This document shows positions 1 through 7,823 of a stretch of 64,000 nucleotides of DNA, piece by piece. The notes under the pieces are model-generated. The model was given only the letters and a program-made list of their open reading frames with translations. It made no database searches and was not told the origin of the DNA. The translations under genes and the position numbers were made by a program. Every line of letters begins with the position of its first letter. The first letter of the stretch is position 1. Source of the DNA: Pyrinomonadaceae bacterium (GTDB lineage Bacteria; Acidobacteriota; Blastocatellia; Pyrinomonadales; Pyrinomonadaceae); the NCBI GenBank assembly GCA_028284415.1, contig JANQRU010000001.1, positions 434,001 to 498,000 of the forward strand, in the 5' to 3' direction.

Positions 1-549
1 TAAACCGTCTTTTTCATCGAAATTTTCAATTTTATTACCCTTTAGTTTGCTGACACCGCTTCGCCGACCGATCCAGATCACCTGTTCTCCATCATTATCG
101 AAGCTTTCTAATAAAACTCTTGTCTCATTGCTTGCCAAGCCTGAATCCGTGTCAAAAGTCTTCCATTCATCGTCTTTTAAACGATGCACCCCACCATTTG
201 TAGTGGCAAACCAAATGCTGCCATCTTTAGCTGCCATAATATCCTGAATATAATTTGAAACAGCTCGATTAGGCATATTTACTACCGTAAAATCATACCC
301 ATCAAAATATGCAGCACCGTCCTGAGTGCCAAACCAAATGAAACCGCGTCCATCACGCTCCATACTCATGACAGCATTGACTGGCAATCCATCGACACTT
401 GTAAAAGTGGTTAGAGAGGGTTTCGCATGGTCATAAATATTTTTTGACGTGATGTTTTTTGCGTAGGCAGGTTGAATTAGGACTGTTAGATATACAATCC
501 CAGACAAAAACAAAGGGAAAAATTCATAAAATGAGTGGGGTAATCTCAT
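1..549 (-). CDS. Sensor-type beta-propeller protein, N-terminal part (truncated by window edge)
   Basis: Partial gene: I translated an open frame of 183 codons from an ATG at 549 that runs off the left edge without a stop. Residues 1-30 form a short N-terminus and a hydrophobic signal segment ending near QPAYA. Then come repeats of the two-component-regulator propeller type, with blades carrying DGRGFIWFGT, DGSIWFATTNGG and VIWIGRRSG, the usual ligand-binding sensor module of hybrid histidine kinases and related periplasmic sensors. The output domain lies outside the window, so kinase, cyclase or stand-alone sensor cannot be decided. The gene starts 44 nt after the last of three zinc-ribbon genes on the same strand and may be co-transcribed with them. 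Confidence 0.8.
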   Translation of the reverse strand, partial: MRLPHSFYEFFPLFLSGIVYLTVLIQPAYAKNITSKNIYDHAKPSLTTFTSVDGLPVNAVMSMERDGRGFIWFGTQDGAAYFDGYDFTVVNMPNRAVSNYIQDIMAAKDGSIWFATTNGGVHRLKDDEWKTFDTDSGLASNETRVLLESFDNDGEQVIWIGRRSGVSKLKGNKIENFDEKDGL

Positions 550-593
550 AAAAATAGGCTTTCTTTATTTTCTATCCTAAATTTCTAAATTTA

Positions 594-1154
594 TCAATTA
601 TTTTGTGAAAAAGTTTTTTTATCTAAAGTTCTGGTTGTTTCTTCGGTAACACTAACTGGCTGTAAATCATCTGAGTCACGCCAGTTTACTTGCGGTGGAT
701 TGTACTCAGTCGAAATTGGTTCGGATTGTTGAGGAGGCAAAGCTTTGTTATTAACAGGTTTACCTAATAGATCTTTTTTAACCGTGTCAACAATTCCTTC
801 GTTTTCTAAAGTTGGAACGCCTGATTGAAAGACCAATGCATAAATCATTCTGAGAATCCCAGCAAGAAAAGTAAGTATTGCAGCCATCCCAACAATATAC
901 CCTTCACCATTAAACATCGAAGTTAAAATACCAAGTATCGGAACTATCACACCACCTGAAAGAAAAAGTAGTCCACCTTGTTTTAATCCTCTTCGGCGAG
1001 GAGACATAGCTTCAGGATGCTTTTGATCAATTACCTCTTTTGGCAAGCCACCATTTTCGACAACTTCAGCCATTCCCGTCATCGAAAAACCACAACGCGA
1101 GCAAAATCTAACATCTTCCTTTATTTGTTCTTGACTACAACGAGGACAATACAT
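594..1154 (-). CDS. Zinc-ribbon protein with two membrane segments, paralog A
   Basis: 186 residues. An N-terminal zinc ribbon has C3, C6, C18 and C21 (MYCPRCSQ then RFCSRCG). Two predicted membrane helices lie at about 61-81 and 86-109, followed by a hydrophilic tail with NKALPPQQ and the terminal motif SVTEETTRTL (168-177). This is the third of three tandem paralogs (594-2322) that share the ribbon, the two helices and the tail motif; ALPPQQ is also in paralog B. AGGAG lies 6 nt before the ATG. With no signal peptide the ribbon should face the cytoplasm. I know no defined function for this architecture. Real gene: near certain; role: unknown. Confidence 0.85.
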   Translation of the reverse strand: MYCPRCSQEQIKEDVRFCSRCGFSMTGMAEVVENGGLPKEVIDQKHPEAMSPRRRGLKQGGLLFLSGGVIVPILGILTSMFNGEGYIVGMAAILTFLAGILRMIYALVFQSGVPTLENEGIVDTVKKDLLGKPVNNKALPPQQSEPISTEYNPPQVNWRDSDDLQPVSVTEETTRTLDKKTFSQNN

Positions 1155-1170
1155 TTTTACTCCTGTTTTG

Positions 1171-1767
1171 TTATTGATTATTTAAATATCTTGTCTGTTC
1201 TTCTTCTTTTTCTTTTTCTTTTTGTAAAAGCTTTGTCGTGCCTTCTGTTACGCTGCCAGGTTGAACTAATTCTCCTGTGTCGTAAGACTTCCAACTTCCG
1301 GCAGATGGTGATACAAAGTCCTGTGCAGATTGTGCTTGCTGAGGAGGTAAAGCATTTTGATTAGTTTGCTGCCCTGTTAAATTTTGTGGAGTTGATTGTT
1401 GGTTAGCCAGCACGGCAGAATCAGAAAGTGGTTTAGGTGCACTTCCCAAGAAGAATAATGAGAAAAGTAAGATTAATATAGAGCTAAAAACGCCAAACAC
1501 AGCAGAAATTGCTGATAATTCATCAACATCTAATACTCCCCAAAATGCGGCTCCAAAAGGTACGAACAAAATAAACCAAAAAATACTGAAAAAGATTCCA
1601 TTTTTTCTGGTAAAAAGTTTACTTTTTTTGCTGTAAAGTTCTTCTAATTGAGGTAGGGTTCCACCATTTGATAGAACTTCCGCGACCAGCCCCATTGGTA
1701 GCCCGCATCGAGAGCAAAATCTTAGATTTCCTGAATTTTGTTGTTCTCCACAGCGTGGACAATACAT
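1171..1767 (-). CDS. Zinc-ribbon protein with two membrane segments, paralog B
   Basis: 198 residues from the ATG at 1767. A GTG two codons upstream is possible, but AGGAG touches that GTG and sits 5 nt before the ATG, and the ATG gives the MYCP start seen in both paralogs. Ribbon cysteines are C3, C6, C18 and C21; hydrophobic helices lie at about 57-78 and 86-108. The linker holds NALPPQQ and the tail holds SVTEGTTKLL. Unlike the other two, a charged KEKEKEEEQ stretch follows the motif. Only 16 nt separate it from paralog A and 15 nt from paralog C, so the three form one transcription unit. Function unknown; probably a membrane-anchored adaptor or sensor (inference). Confidence 0.85.
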   Translation of the reverse strand: MYCPRCGEQQNSGNLRFCSRCGLPMGLVAEVLSNGGTLPQLEELYSKKSKLFTRKNGIFFSIFWFILFVPFGAAFWGVLDVDELSAISAVFGVFSSILILLFSLFFLGSAPKPLSDSAVLANQQSTPQNLTGQQTNQNALPPQQAQSAQDFVSPSAGSWKSYDTGELVQPGSVTEGTTKLLQKEKEKEEEQTRYLNNQ

Positions 1768-1782
1768 AGACACTCCTATATT

Positions 1783-2322
1783 TTATGAATTCTTGTTCAA
1801 TAATTTTGTCGTTTCTTCGGTTACACTCCTGACTTCAACCAAATCATTTGTATCATACTTACCTATTTTTTCATTTGGTGAGATATAGTCACTCGTTGGA
1901 TTTTCTCTTGAATTTAAAGTTCGCATTTCAGGTGTCGTTTCAAAATTATTTGATTCGTTAAATTGTAATTCTGATTCATTGGATTTATAAGGCTGTTTGA
2001 AGATTGCAAAAACTATTGTTGCTATGCCAACAGTCAATGCAAATGAAATCAACACAATAAAAACTTCAACTGCATCTTCCCCATCAAGAACCATAGCAAT
2101 CATTGGCAAAACTAATATAAACCAAAATACAAACCAAAGAACACTAAACAAAATTATTCTTCGTCTTGTAAAAAATTCTTTTTTCTTCTCAGTTTTCTCT
2201 GATTTAGTTGGTTCTTGCCCGGTCTCAACAACCTTAGATATAAATTCTAATGGCAAACCACATTTAGAGCAAAATTTAAGTTCTTTAGATTTTTGTTCTT
2301 GACTACACTTAGGGCAATACAT
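1783..2322 (-). CDS. Zinc-ribbon protein with two membrane segments, paralog C
   Basis: 179 residues, first gene of the tandem trio. The zinc ribbon is MYCPKCSQ then KFCSKCG (C3, C6, C18, C21). A lysine/glutamate-rich linker (38-53) leads to two membrane helices at about 56-78 and 85-107. The cytoplasmic-type tail ends in SVTEETTKLLNKNS, matching the tail of A and B. An AGAGG sequence sits about 5 nt before the ATG. Upstream is a long hairpin (2344-2409) that probably insulates the trio from the lipoprotein gene before it. The linker lacks the ALPPQQ block of A and B, so C is the most diverged copy. Function not recognised. Confidence 0.85.
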   Translation of the reverse strand: MYCPKCSQEQKSKELKFCSKCGLPLEFISKVVETGQEPTKSEKTEKKKEFFTRRRIILFSVLWFVFWFILVLPMIAMVLDGEDAVEVFIVLISFALTVGIATIVFAIFKQPYKSNESELQFNESNNFETTPEMRTLNSRENPTSDYISPNEKIGKYDTNDLVEVRSVTEETTKLLNKNS

Positions 2323-2343
2323 AAAACCTCTGAAAAATTGAAA

Positions 2344-2409
2344 ATCGTAGTGCTTTATGACAATTTAAGATTATATACCTTAAATACATTTGTCATAAAA
2401 CTCTACGAT
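2344..2409 (-). terminator. Long imperfect hairpin, probable terminator
   Basis: Two 20-nt arms (2344-2363 and 2390-2409) are complementary except for three central bases, and an inner pair TTTAAG/CTTAAA (2364-2369, 2379-2384) extends the fold. On the minus strand the distal arm is followed by a T-rich stretch, which fits a terminator for the lipoprotein gene ending at 2446. Confidence 0.55.
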
Positions 2410-2445
2410 AAAAATTAGCTTTGAGTTCGTATTAATTTAGCTTAT

Positions 2446-2838
2446 CTATTCTTTATTTTCTTTTGAAATCTTCTTAAAACCTTTTTTGTTATTAATTGAT
2501 ATGCTTTTATTTTCCTTATCAATGATAATGATAAGTTCCGAATCTTCCTCACCAAAAGTTCCTTTTTGCTTATATAACTTAAGCTTTAGTGTATTTTCCT
2601 TATCTTCAATAATCTTATATTTTCCTTTTTGAGTTATTGGCGGGTAACCTGTTTGAGTGAATTCCCCATTATTAAATTCCCATTCTAAATACCATGCTCT
2701 ATTTTCAGTTTCATCCCCAATTGTTCCTGAAAGGCTCCATTTCCCTTGAATAAATTTTTCGTTCTCGCTTTTGTTATCAATAATTTCACCATTGCAAGCA
2801 ATTGCGAATAATAAAATAAATGCTATTAAAAATTTCAT
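2446..2838 (-). CDS. Small lipoprotein of unknown function
   Basis: 130 residues from the ATG at 2838. A longer frame begins 11 codons earlier, but GGAGGA lies about 7 nt before this ATG, and the shorter product starts with a clean lipoprotein signal: MKFLIAF, a hydrophobic core and the lipobox FAIAC, with Cys at residue 15. The mature part is hydrophilic, with GKWSLSGTIGDE and alternating beta-like segments (WYLEWEFNNGEF, GKYKIIEDKENTLKLKL), resembling lipocalin-like or DUF-type small beta-barrel lipoproteins. No catalytic motif is visible. It stands alone between a DinB-like gene and the zinc-ribbon trio. The lipoprotein call is solid; the fold is a guess. Confidence 0.75.
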   Translation of the reverse strand: MKFLIAFILLFAIACNGEIIDNKSENEKFIQGKWSLSGTIGDETENRAWYLEWEFNNGEFTQTGYPPITQKGKYKIIEDKENTLKLKLYKQKGTFGEEDSELIIIIDKENKSISINNKKGFKKISKENKE

Positions 2839-2920
2839 GATTAATGTCCTCCATTTTCGGCTATCAGCCAAACTTTGAACGCTACCTCTTAGTTTTTTTG
2901 CATAGTACAGAATTGGTTTA

Positions 2921-3373
2921 TTAGTCTTTATTACCCAGTCTCAAAACTAATTTTGCTTGAGCTTGTAGCTTTTCTGCATCAATTAAAGTCTCAAATAAAA
3001 CCTCAAAAAGAGACTTTATCTTCTCTGGAGCTGGTAACTCTCTGTATAGATCTTCATCAGATTTGATTATTTCAAATCCCTTTTTTCTGGTTGCTTCTAC
3101 TTCTTCAATATATTCAAAAATCTTTTTGTGAGTGGATAATTCTTCAGGTAAAGTCCATTCAAATGGGTCATCCCAAAGCCGGGATGTAATGCCACCAAAT
3201 GTTTGTTCCACCCTTCCTACGCTTCGTAAGATATATTCACCCACGGAAAATACTAAGTAATCAACAGTTGGTTTTTGAAACAATTTTTCTTCAGGAACAG
3301 TTTGAATTAATTGAAATGATTCTTCAATTAACTCATTAAATTTTGACTCTAATGTTCTAGTTATTTTGTCCAT
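2921..3373 (-). CDS. DinB-like (YfiT-type) four-helix protein
   Basis: 150 residues, predicted mostly helical, with no signal peptide. The pattern of an N-terminal helix (TRTLESKFNELIEESFQLI), the PEEKLFQKP segment and later helices fits the DinB/YfiT superfamily, whose members are often metal-dependent thiol transferases or stress proteins. The three histidines that bind metal in active members are not evident: one His occurs near the middle (STHKK), but the usual HxxxH near the C-terminus is absent. A non-catalytic member is therefore likely if the assignment is right. It is transcribed as a single gene or with the downstream lipoprotein. Moderate confidence in the family. Confidence 0.6.
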   Translation of the reverse strand: MDKITRTLESKFNELIEESFQLIQTVPEEKLFQKPTVDYLVFSVGEYILRSVGRVEQTFGGITSRLWDDPFEWTLPEELSTHKKIFEYIEEVEATRKKGFEIIKSDEDLYRELPAPEKIKSLFEVLFETLIDAEKLQAQAKLVLRLGNKD

Positions 3374-3400
3374 GTATTAAGCATATTTGAACAAAATATA

Positions 3401-3424
3401 AAAAGACGGGCAAGCCCGTCTTTT
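3401..3424. terminator. Intrinsic terminator hairpin
   Basis: AAAAGACGGG, a CAAG loop, then CCCGTCTTTT: ten paired bases flanked by A and T runs, so it can work in both directions. It lies just past the stop of the lipoprotein gene at 3447. Confidence 0.85.
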
Positions 3425-3446
3425 GTAGTAATTAAAATTTGTTTGT

Positions 3447-3818
3447 TTAATTTTTCTTAAATTTCCTATCGTCTTCAATTAAAACCAAACCATAGTTCTT
3501 TCCATTGTAATTAACTCCGTTTTGAATTTTCCCTTTCACCCCGAGTTGAGCATCTTTGGAAGGAACACTTCTTTTCGTTATAACCCAAATAGAACCAGTT
3601 CCATCATCAATTTTATAAATTCCTCCTGATTGATTAACTATCGGGATAGATGCCCCGTAGCTGGTTTTTACAACGCCTGCAACAGCAACATCTTTATTTG
3701 TAAATTTTCCAGGGTTTGCTTCTATATCACCAATACTCATGCGTTTAGGACAGGCTATTGATAGAAAACATACAGACAAAACTAAAGCTACCAATAACAA
3801 ATTTTTCTTACTTAACAT
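3447..3818 (-). CDS. OB-fold-like lipoprotein
   Basis: 123 residues. Residues 1-23 are a lipoprotein signal with lipobox LSIAC. The mature part reads like a short OB-fold domain: MSIGDIEANPGKFTNKDVAVAGVV, then IYKIDDGTGSIWVIT, then GVKGKIQNG. This is the typical pattern of bacterial lipoproteins with a nucleic-acid-binding-type or BOF-like fold, in which 'DGTGSIWV' and 'VKGKI' are hallmark segments. No enzyme motif is visible. It likely sits in the inner or outer membrane facing the periplasm. It is a single-gene unit ended by the hairpin at 3401-3424. The OB-fold call rests on pattern recognition only. Confidence 0.7.
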   Translation of the reverse strand: MLSKKNLLLVALVLSVCFLSIACPKRMSIGDIEANPGKFTNKDVAVAGVVKTSYGASIPIVNQSGGIYKIDDGTGSIWVITKRSVPSKDAQLGVKGKIQNGVNYNGKNYGLVLIEDDRKFKKN

Positions 3819-3963
3819 CTCATTCTCCTCAAATATTTTGGCATAAGGGAGAGTATTTATTTTCTATCAAGATTGATTCAAAACTTATATAAAAGTTTGC
3901 CATAATAATTTTTTTTTGAGATGCTTTTGGTGTTCAAAATAATCATAACCACAATAAAATTAA

Positions 3964-5055
3964 ATGACTGAACCATTGGAAAAACTTTCTCAAGAAAATT
4001 TTTCATTTTCATCGTGCATAAAAACTGATGTCTGGCATCCAGAAAAGGAAGATCAGGGATATGAATGGTGGTATTTCGACGCCTTAAGTGATGATGGAAA
4101 AGATGGTTTAGTTATAATATTTCTAGACAATTTTATTTTTTCGCCAAGCTATAACTCCTACACGTCAAAAAATAAAAATAACGGCAATGCTCCACAAAGA
4201 TTTCCCGCCATAGCTTTTATCTATTACAAAAATGGAAAACCAATTTATCGGGCAATAAACGAATATAAACAGGATGAATTTTATGCAAGCACAGACTTTC
4301 CTGAATGCAGGATTGGAAAAAACTCATTTCGTTTAGAATCAGCACCTTACGGTAGCGGATATATGCTTTCAATCAATGTAAAATTACCAAAAAAGAGAAT
4401 TTTAAGAGCAAAACTTGAATGGCTTTCGATTGAAAGCGATTTGATGAAGCCCAAAATAAGCCAATCAAATTCGTCACATTTTTGGAACTTAGTCTCCCCT
4501 CGCTCTGATGTTACCGGCTGGATCAATATTATTAATCGAAAAGGCAAAAGAGATGCAAAAATTCATTTTCGAGGCTCGGGATACCATGATCACAATTATG
4601 ATAGTCGGTGGTTGCCGGACACGTTAGAAGATTGGCAATGGGGGCGTGCACATTTTCCTGACGCTACGGCTGTATATTACCGTTATAAAGAAATAAAAAA
4701 AGATGAGATATCAAAACTTTTTCTAGTAAAAAATGATGTGCTTACAGAGAGAAATGCGATATATGAAGAACAAGAAATCGGCAGAGATAAATTTGGATTA
4801 AAATATCCGAAAAGAATCAGAATTACGACTGAAGATAATATTAAGATTCGTGTAAAACAACAACAAATCGTTGATTCTTCGTTTTTTTACCTGCGTTTTT
4901 TAAGCGAAATGACGATGGCAATGCGTGATGGTAAACCTCGAAAAACGACTGGATTTACTGAACATCTTGCCCCCAAAACATTAAAGTACCGTTGGCTTGA
5001 CTGGCTCGTGAATATGCGAATCGGCAGAAATGGAAAAAGTTCACTTTTACCTTAA
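3964..5055 (+). CDS. CrtC-like carotenoid 1,2-hydratase family protein
   Basis: 363 residues, no signal peptide. The N-terminal part carries GYEWWYFDALSDDGKDGLV and the middle part carries GSGYHDHNYDSRWLPD followed by WQWGRAHFPD. These aromatic and His/Asp signatures mark the CrtC/AttH lipocalin-like hydratase family (hydroxyneurosporene synthase family). Family members add water to carotenoid or terpenoid double bonds. No other carotenoid gene is in this window, so the substrate cannot be inferred. It is monocistronic, flanked by a 145-nt gap upstream and by the zinc-ribbon gene at 5160. The family call is fairly sure; the specific reaction is unknown. Confidence 0.7.
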   Translation: MTEPLEKLSQENFSFSSCIKTDVWHPEKEDQGYEWWYFDALSDDGKDGLVIIFLDNFIFSPSYNSYTSKNKNNGNAPQRFPAIAFIYYKNGKPIYRAINEYKQDEFYASTDFPECRIGKNSFRLESAPYGSGYMLSINVKLPKKRILRAKLEWLSIESDLMKPKISQSNSSHFWNLVSPRSDVTGWINIINRKGKRDAKIHFRGSGYHDHNYDSRWLPDTLEDWQWGRAHFPDATAVYYRYKEIKKDEISKLFLVKNDVLTERNAIYEEQEIGRDKFGLKYPKRIRITTEDNIKIRVKQQQIVDSSFFYLRFLSEMTMAMRDGKPRKTTGFTEHLAPKTLKYRWLDWLVNMRIGRNGKSSLLP

Positions 5056-5159
5056 TAAATGATCGTTTTTGATTGTTTTTAAGCTTTTATAATTGAGCAC
5101 AAAAAAACTACATATATATGTGGTTACAACTGAGGCACTTAAAGGATAAATTCTAAACT

Positions 5160-6275
5160 ATGGAAAATAACCCCCAAATTGAAGAAGAAAATGTAAAACG
5201 GCATTCTTGTCAAAATTGCGGTGCGGATATGGTTTTTGATCCCAAGATTGGAAAACTCGCTTGCCCTTATTGTGACGCACAAAAAACCATAGCCACAAAC
5301 TTGGCTGATATTGTTGAAAGAGATTTTGAGAGTTTTTTAAGACCTGAAGCTGAAAGATTACAACCGCTTGCCAAAGACGCAATGCAAGTTTCCTGCGATA
5401 GTTGCGGTGCAACCGTAACTTTTGTTCCACCCGAAACGGCTACAAGCTGCGATTTCTGTGCTGCAAAGATTGTCGCACAGCCTAAAGTTGCTGATCCGTT
5501 GGTTGCACCGGAAGGGGTTTTGCCATTTAGTGTTCAAAACAAAGAAGCTATCACTGCTTTAAAGGCTTGGACAAGTTCGCGTTGGTTTGCTCCAAGTGCA
5601 CTAAAAACAATGGCTCAACATGATAAAGCTGACAGTATATATTTACCTTACTGGACTTTTGATGCTGATACAGAAACTCATTATCAAGGTCAAAGAGGCG
5701 AAGATTACGAAGATACTGAATACTACACAGATTCTGAAGGTAAGGAACAGGAAAGAACCGTCACAAAGACCAATTGGTATCATACTTCCGGCAATGTTTA
5801 CAGGACTTTCGATGATGAATATATTCCAGCCACAACTTCAGTCTTACCGGCTTATATTGACCGTCTAAATTGGGATTTTAATGAACTTGCTTCTTATGAC
5901 CCAGGATATTTATCAGGGCACAAGGCTCAAACCTATCAGGTAACTTTGGAAGAAGGCTTTGATAAATTTAAAGAAAAAATTAAAAGTGTTATTCGTCGTG
6001 ATTGCGAAAATGATATTGGCGGAGATCGACAAAGAGTTGATTCAATGGATACAAATTACAGCAGTGTAACCTTCAAACATATCCTAGTACCTGTTTACGC
6101 TGGTGCATACCGATTCAACAATCAGGTTTACCAAATAATTGTTAATGGGCGAACTGGTGAAGTTCAGGGAGAAAGACCTTATAGCAAATTCAAGATTGGC
6201 TGTTTAATCATTTCAATAATTGGCGTAATTTTATTCTTCATTTTATTGATAATGCTAATCGGTGCACTTCGTTAA
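5160..6275 (+). CDS. Double zinc-ribbon, C-terminally membrane-anchored protein
   Basis: 371 residues. Two zinc ribbons lie at the N-terminus: C17/C20 with C35/C38, and C79/C82 with C97/C100. A long soluble region follows with LPYWTFDADTETHY, TKTNWYHTSGNV and HILVPVYAGAYRFNN, then one membrane helix at about 346-369. Proteins of this kind are often annotated as TFIIB-type zinc ribbon proteins or, by mistake, as PriA-like helicases; no helicase motif is present. The topology suggests a tail-anchored protein with ribbons and body in the cytoplasm. A terminator follows at 6296-6333. Function unknown; the family is recognised. Confidence 0.75.
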   Translation: MENNPQIEEENVKRHSCQNCGADMVFDPKIGKLACPYCDAQKTIATNLADIVERDFESFLRPEAERLQPLAKDAMQVSCDSCGATVTFVPPETATSCDFCAAKIVAQPKVADPLVAPEGVLPFSVQNKEAITALKAWTSSRWFAPSALKTMAQHDKADSIYLPYWTFDADTETHYQGQRGEDYEDTEYYTDSEGKEQERTVTKTNWYHTSGNVYRTFDDEYIPATTSVLPAYIDRLNWDFNELASYDPGYLSGHKAQTYQVTLEEGFDKFKEKIKSVIRRDCENDIGGDRQRVDSMDTNYSSVTFKHILVPVYAGAYRFNNQVYQIIVNGRTGEVQGERPYSKFKIGCLIISIIGVILFFILLIMLIGALR

Positions 6276-6295
6276 ACACAACTTTTTATAAGAAA

Positions 6296-6333
6296 ATAAG
6301 GTCATTGCAATTTATTAGTAGTGACCTTTTTTT
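6296..6333. terminator. Intrinsic terminator between convergent genes
   Basis: AAGGTCA (6298-6304) pairs with TGACCTT (6322-6328), bordered by A-rich and T-rich runs. It serves the plus-strand gene ending at 6275 and lies over the last codons of the minus-strand methyltransferase. Confidence 0.7.
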
Positions 6334-6931
6334 GTAAAACCCAAGTTGTCATACATCTTAAATTTTGAACATTTGTCGTTTTTATCGGCTCCAGAAAACT
6401 TCCGTTTACCTCTTTAGTTATCTCAAATAGAAACTCTTCATCTACCAAAAAACGTTCAGAGCCATCGGGAATTAAGTATCTTCTGCCACTAATGTTCTCA
6501 ATTTTGGTTTCTATTCCAATGCTCGAAGCCAACCTTGCGAAAAATAAACCACCTATTTTTAGTACCCTCCACATCTCAGAAAACATATTCCTAAAGTGTT
6601 CTTCATTTTCAGAAAAATGTAGGACTGCACTGCTAATTACAGTATCAAATGTTGAGTCCTCAAAGGGAATTATATCTGCGTCAGCTATTTGAAAATTTTC
6701 AATCAATTCTTCTCTGCCGAAAATCTTGGCTAACTGCTTCACATTTATAACTGACTCTTCATTCCTGTCAATGCCAAAGACTTCATAACCATTTTTGAAA
6801 AAATAAACTAAGTTCCGACCATTCCCGCAACCAACATCTATTATTTTTCCTTCTTTGTGAATTCTGTTCTTTAAAAGCTGGTCAAACAGGTATATGTCGA
6901 TATTCCCAAATTCCTCATATACTTCGTTCAT
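6302..6931 (-). CDS. Class I SAM-dependent methyltransferase
   Basis: 209 residues. Motif I IIDVGCGNGRNL (about 33-44), the acidic FGIDRN after strand 2, ADADIIPFED and then SSAVLHF match the Methyltransf_11 Rossmann fold. There are no TM segments and no signal peptide. It starts 3 nt after the stop of the HAD hydrolase, so the two are co-transcribed, and its 3' end overlaps the terminator of the convergent gene. The substrate is not predictable; small-molecule methylation is the usual role of such short stand-alone enzymes. Pairing with a HAD phosphatase is not a known pathway signature to me. Confidence 0.85.
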   Translation of the reverse strand: MNEVYEEFGNIDIYLFDQLLKNRIHKEGKIIDVGCGNGRNLVYFFKNGYEVFGIDRNEESVINVKQLAKIFGREELIENFQIADADIIPFEDSTFDTVISSAVLHFSENEEHFRNMFSEMWRVLKIGGLFFARLASSIGIETKIENISGRRYLIPDGSERFLVDEEFLFEITKEVNGSFLEPIKTTNVQNLRCMTTWVLQKKVTTNKLQ

Positions 6932-6934
6932 TTA

Positions 6935-7627
6935 TTAAAGATTTTCTAACCAATCAATTACCAAATTCATTTTTCTCAAACTTATAAATTCTCTTTTCTT
7001 AGCTTCTTCATCCGTAACCATCTCATGAAACCATTCTGTCTCGTAAGGAATGTGAATAGCATGTGCTCCGTTATCAACGACTGGCAAAATATCTGACTTT
7101 AATGAATTCCCAATCATTAGAAAAGAATTTGGCTCAATTTCGTATTTACTTAATATTTTCTTGTAAACTAATTTATTTTTTTCGGAAACGACCTCAAAAT
7201 CATCAAAATAATCGCCCAAACCCGAACGTGCAAGTTTAGCTTCTTGATCAAAAAGATCACCTTTTGTAATGACCATTATGTGGTAATTTTCTGAAACTTC
7301 CTTTATAGTTTCTTCGACCCCTTCAAGAACTTCTATTGGAGATGAAAGCATTTCTTTTGAGTAAGCAATTATTTCATTTATCTCTTCCCCTTTGACACGA
7401 CCTTCTGTTAGCTCAATAGCTGTTTCGATCATTGATAGTGTAAAACCCTTGACACCATAACCGAAATGTTTGATATTTCTCATTTCGGTTTTATCAAGAC
7501 GCTCTTCTATCCAATTCTTATCATGGTACTTTGATAAAAGTTTCTTATATTTTTCCTTCGTTGAAAGAAAAATTCTCTCATTGTGCCAAAGCGTGTCATC
7601 AGCGTCGAATGCTATTGTCTTTATCAT
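6935..7627 (-). CDS. HAD-family hydrolase
   Basis: 230 residues. Motif I is FDADDTLWHNE (residues 7-17, nucleophile Asp in DxDxT); motif II is VITKGD; motif III is a Lys in NKLVYKK; motif IV is MIGNSLKSDILP. A helical cap lies between motifs I and II, as in the phosphoglycolate-phosphatase/haloacid-dehalogenase-like subgroup. All catalytic residues are present, so it should be an active phosphatase; the substrate is unknown. First gene of a two-gene unit with the methyltransferase. The start ATG begins directly with MIKTIAFDAD, matching the family's usual N-terminus. Confidence 0.87.
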   Translation of the reverse strand: MIKTIAFDADDTLWHNERIFLSTKEKYKKLLSKYHDKNWIEERLDKTEMRNIKHFGYGVKGFTLSMIETAIELTEGRVKGEEINEIIAYSKEMLSSPIEVLEGVEETIKEVSENYHIMVITKGDLFDQEAKLARSGLGDYFDDFEVVSEKNKLVYKKILSKYEIEPNSFLMIGNSLKSDILPVVDNGAHAIHIPYETEWFHEMVTDEEAKKREFISLRKMNLVIDWLENL

Positions 7628-7748
7628 TAATTTATTAATTTCTTTAATTTTTCTGAATTATTTTACAATTCACAAATTAGCTAATCAATGTCTTATCAAT
7701 AACTTAGTTTATTTTTTTGTAAAGATTTCGCTTTGAGTAAAAAAACTC

Positions 7749-7779
7749 TTGCTTTTTGCCCCCAAAACTGTGGTAAAAT
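7749..7779 (+). promoter_or_regulatory. Probable sigma70-type promoter
   Basis: TTGCTT (7749-7754) and TAAAAT (7774-7779) are separated by 19 nt, and TGG just before the -10 makes it an extended -10. It lies 45 nt before the small zinc-protein gene. The spacing is longer than ideal, so the extended -10 would carry most of the activity. Confidence 0.45.
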
Positions 7780-7823
7780 GTAAGCCTGTCGTAAAAACAG
7801 TAAAAAGTGAGAGGTATAGTATT

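Noticed and set aside
1017..1364. 115-codon plus-strand frame across the zinc-ribbon genes
   Set aside because: It spans the opposite strand of two genes with clear ribosome-binding sites and cysteine motifs; no sign of coding on this strand.
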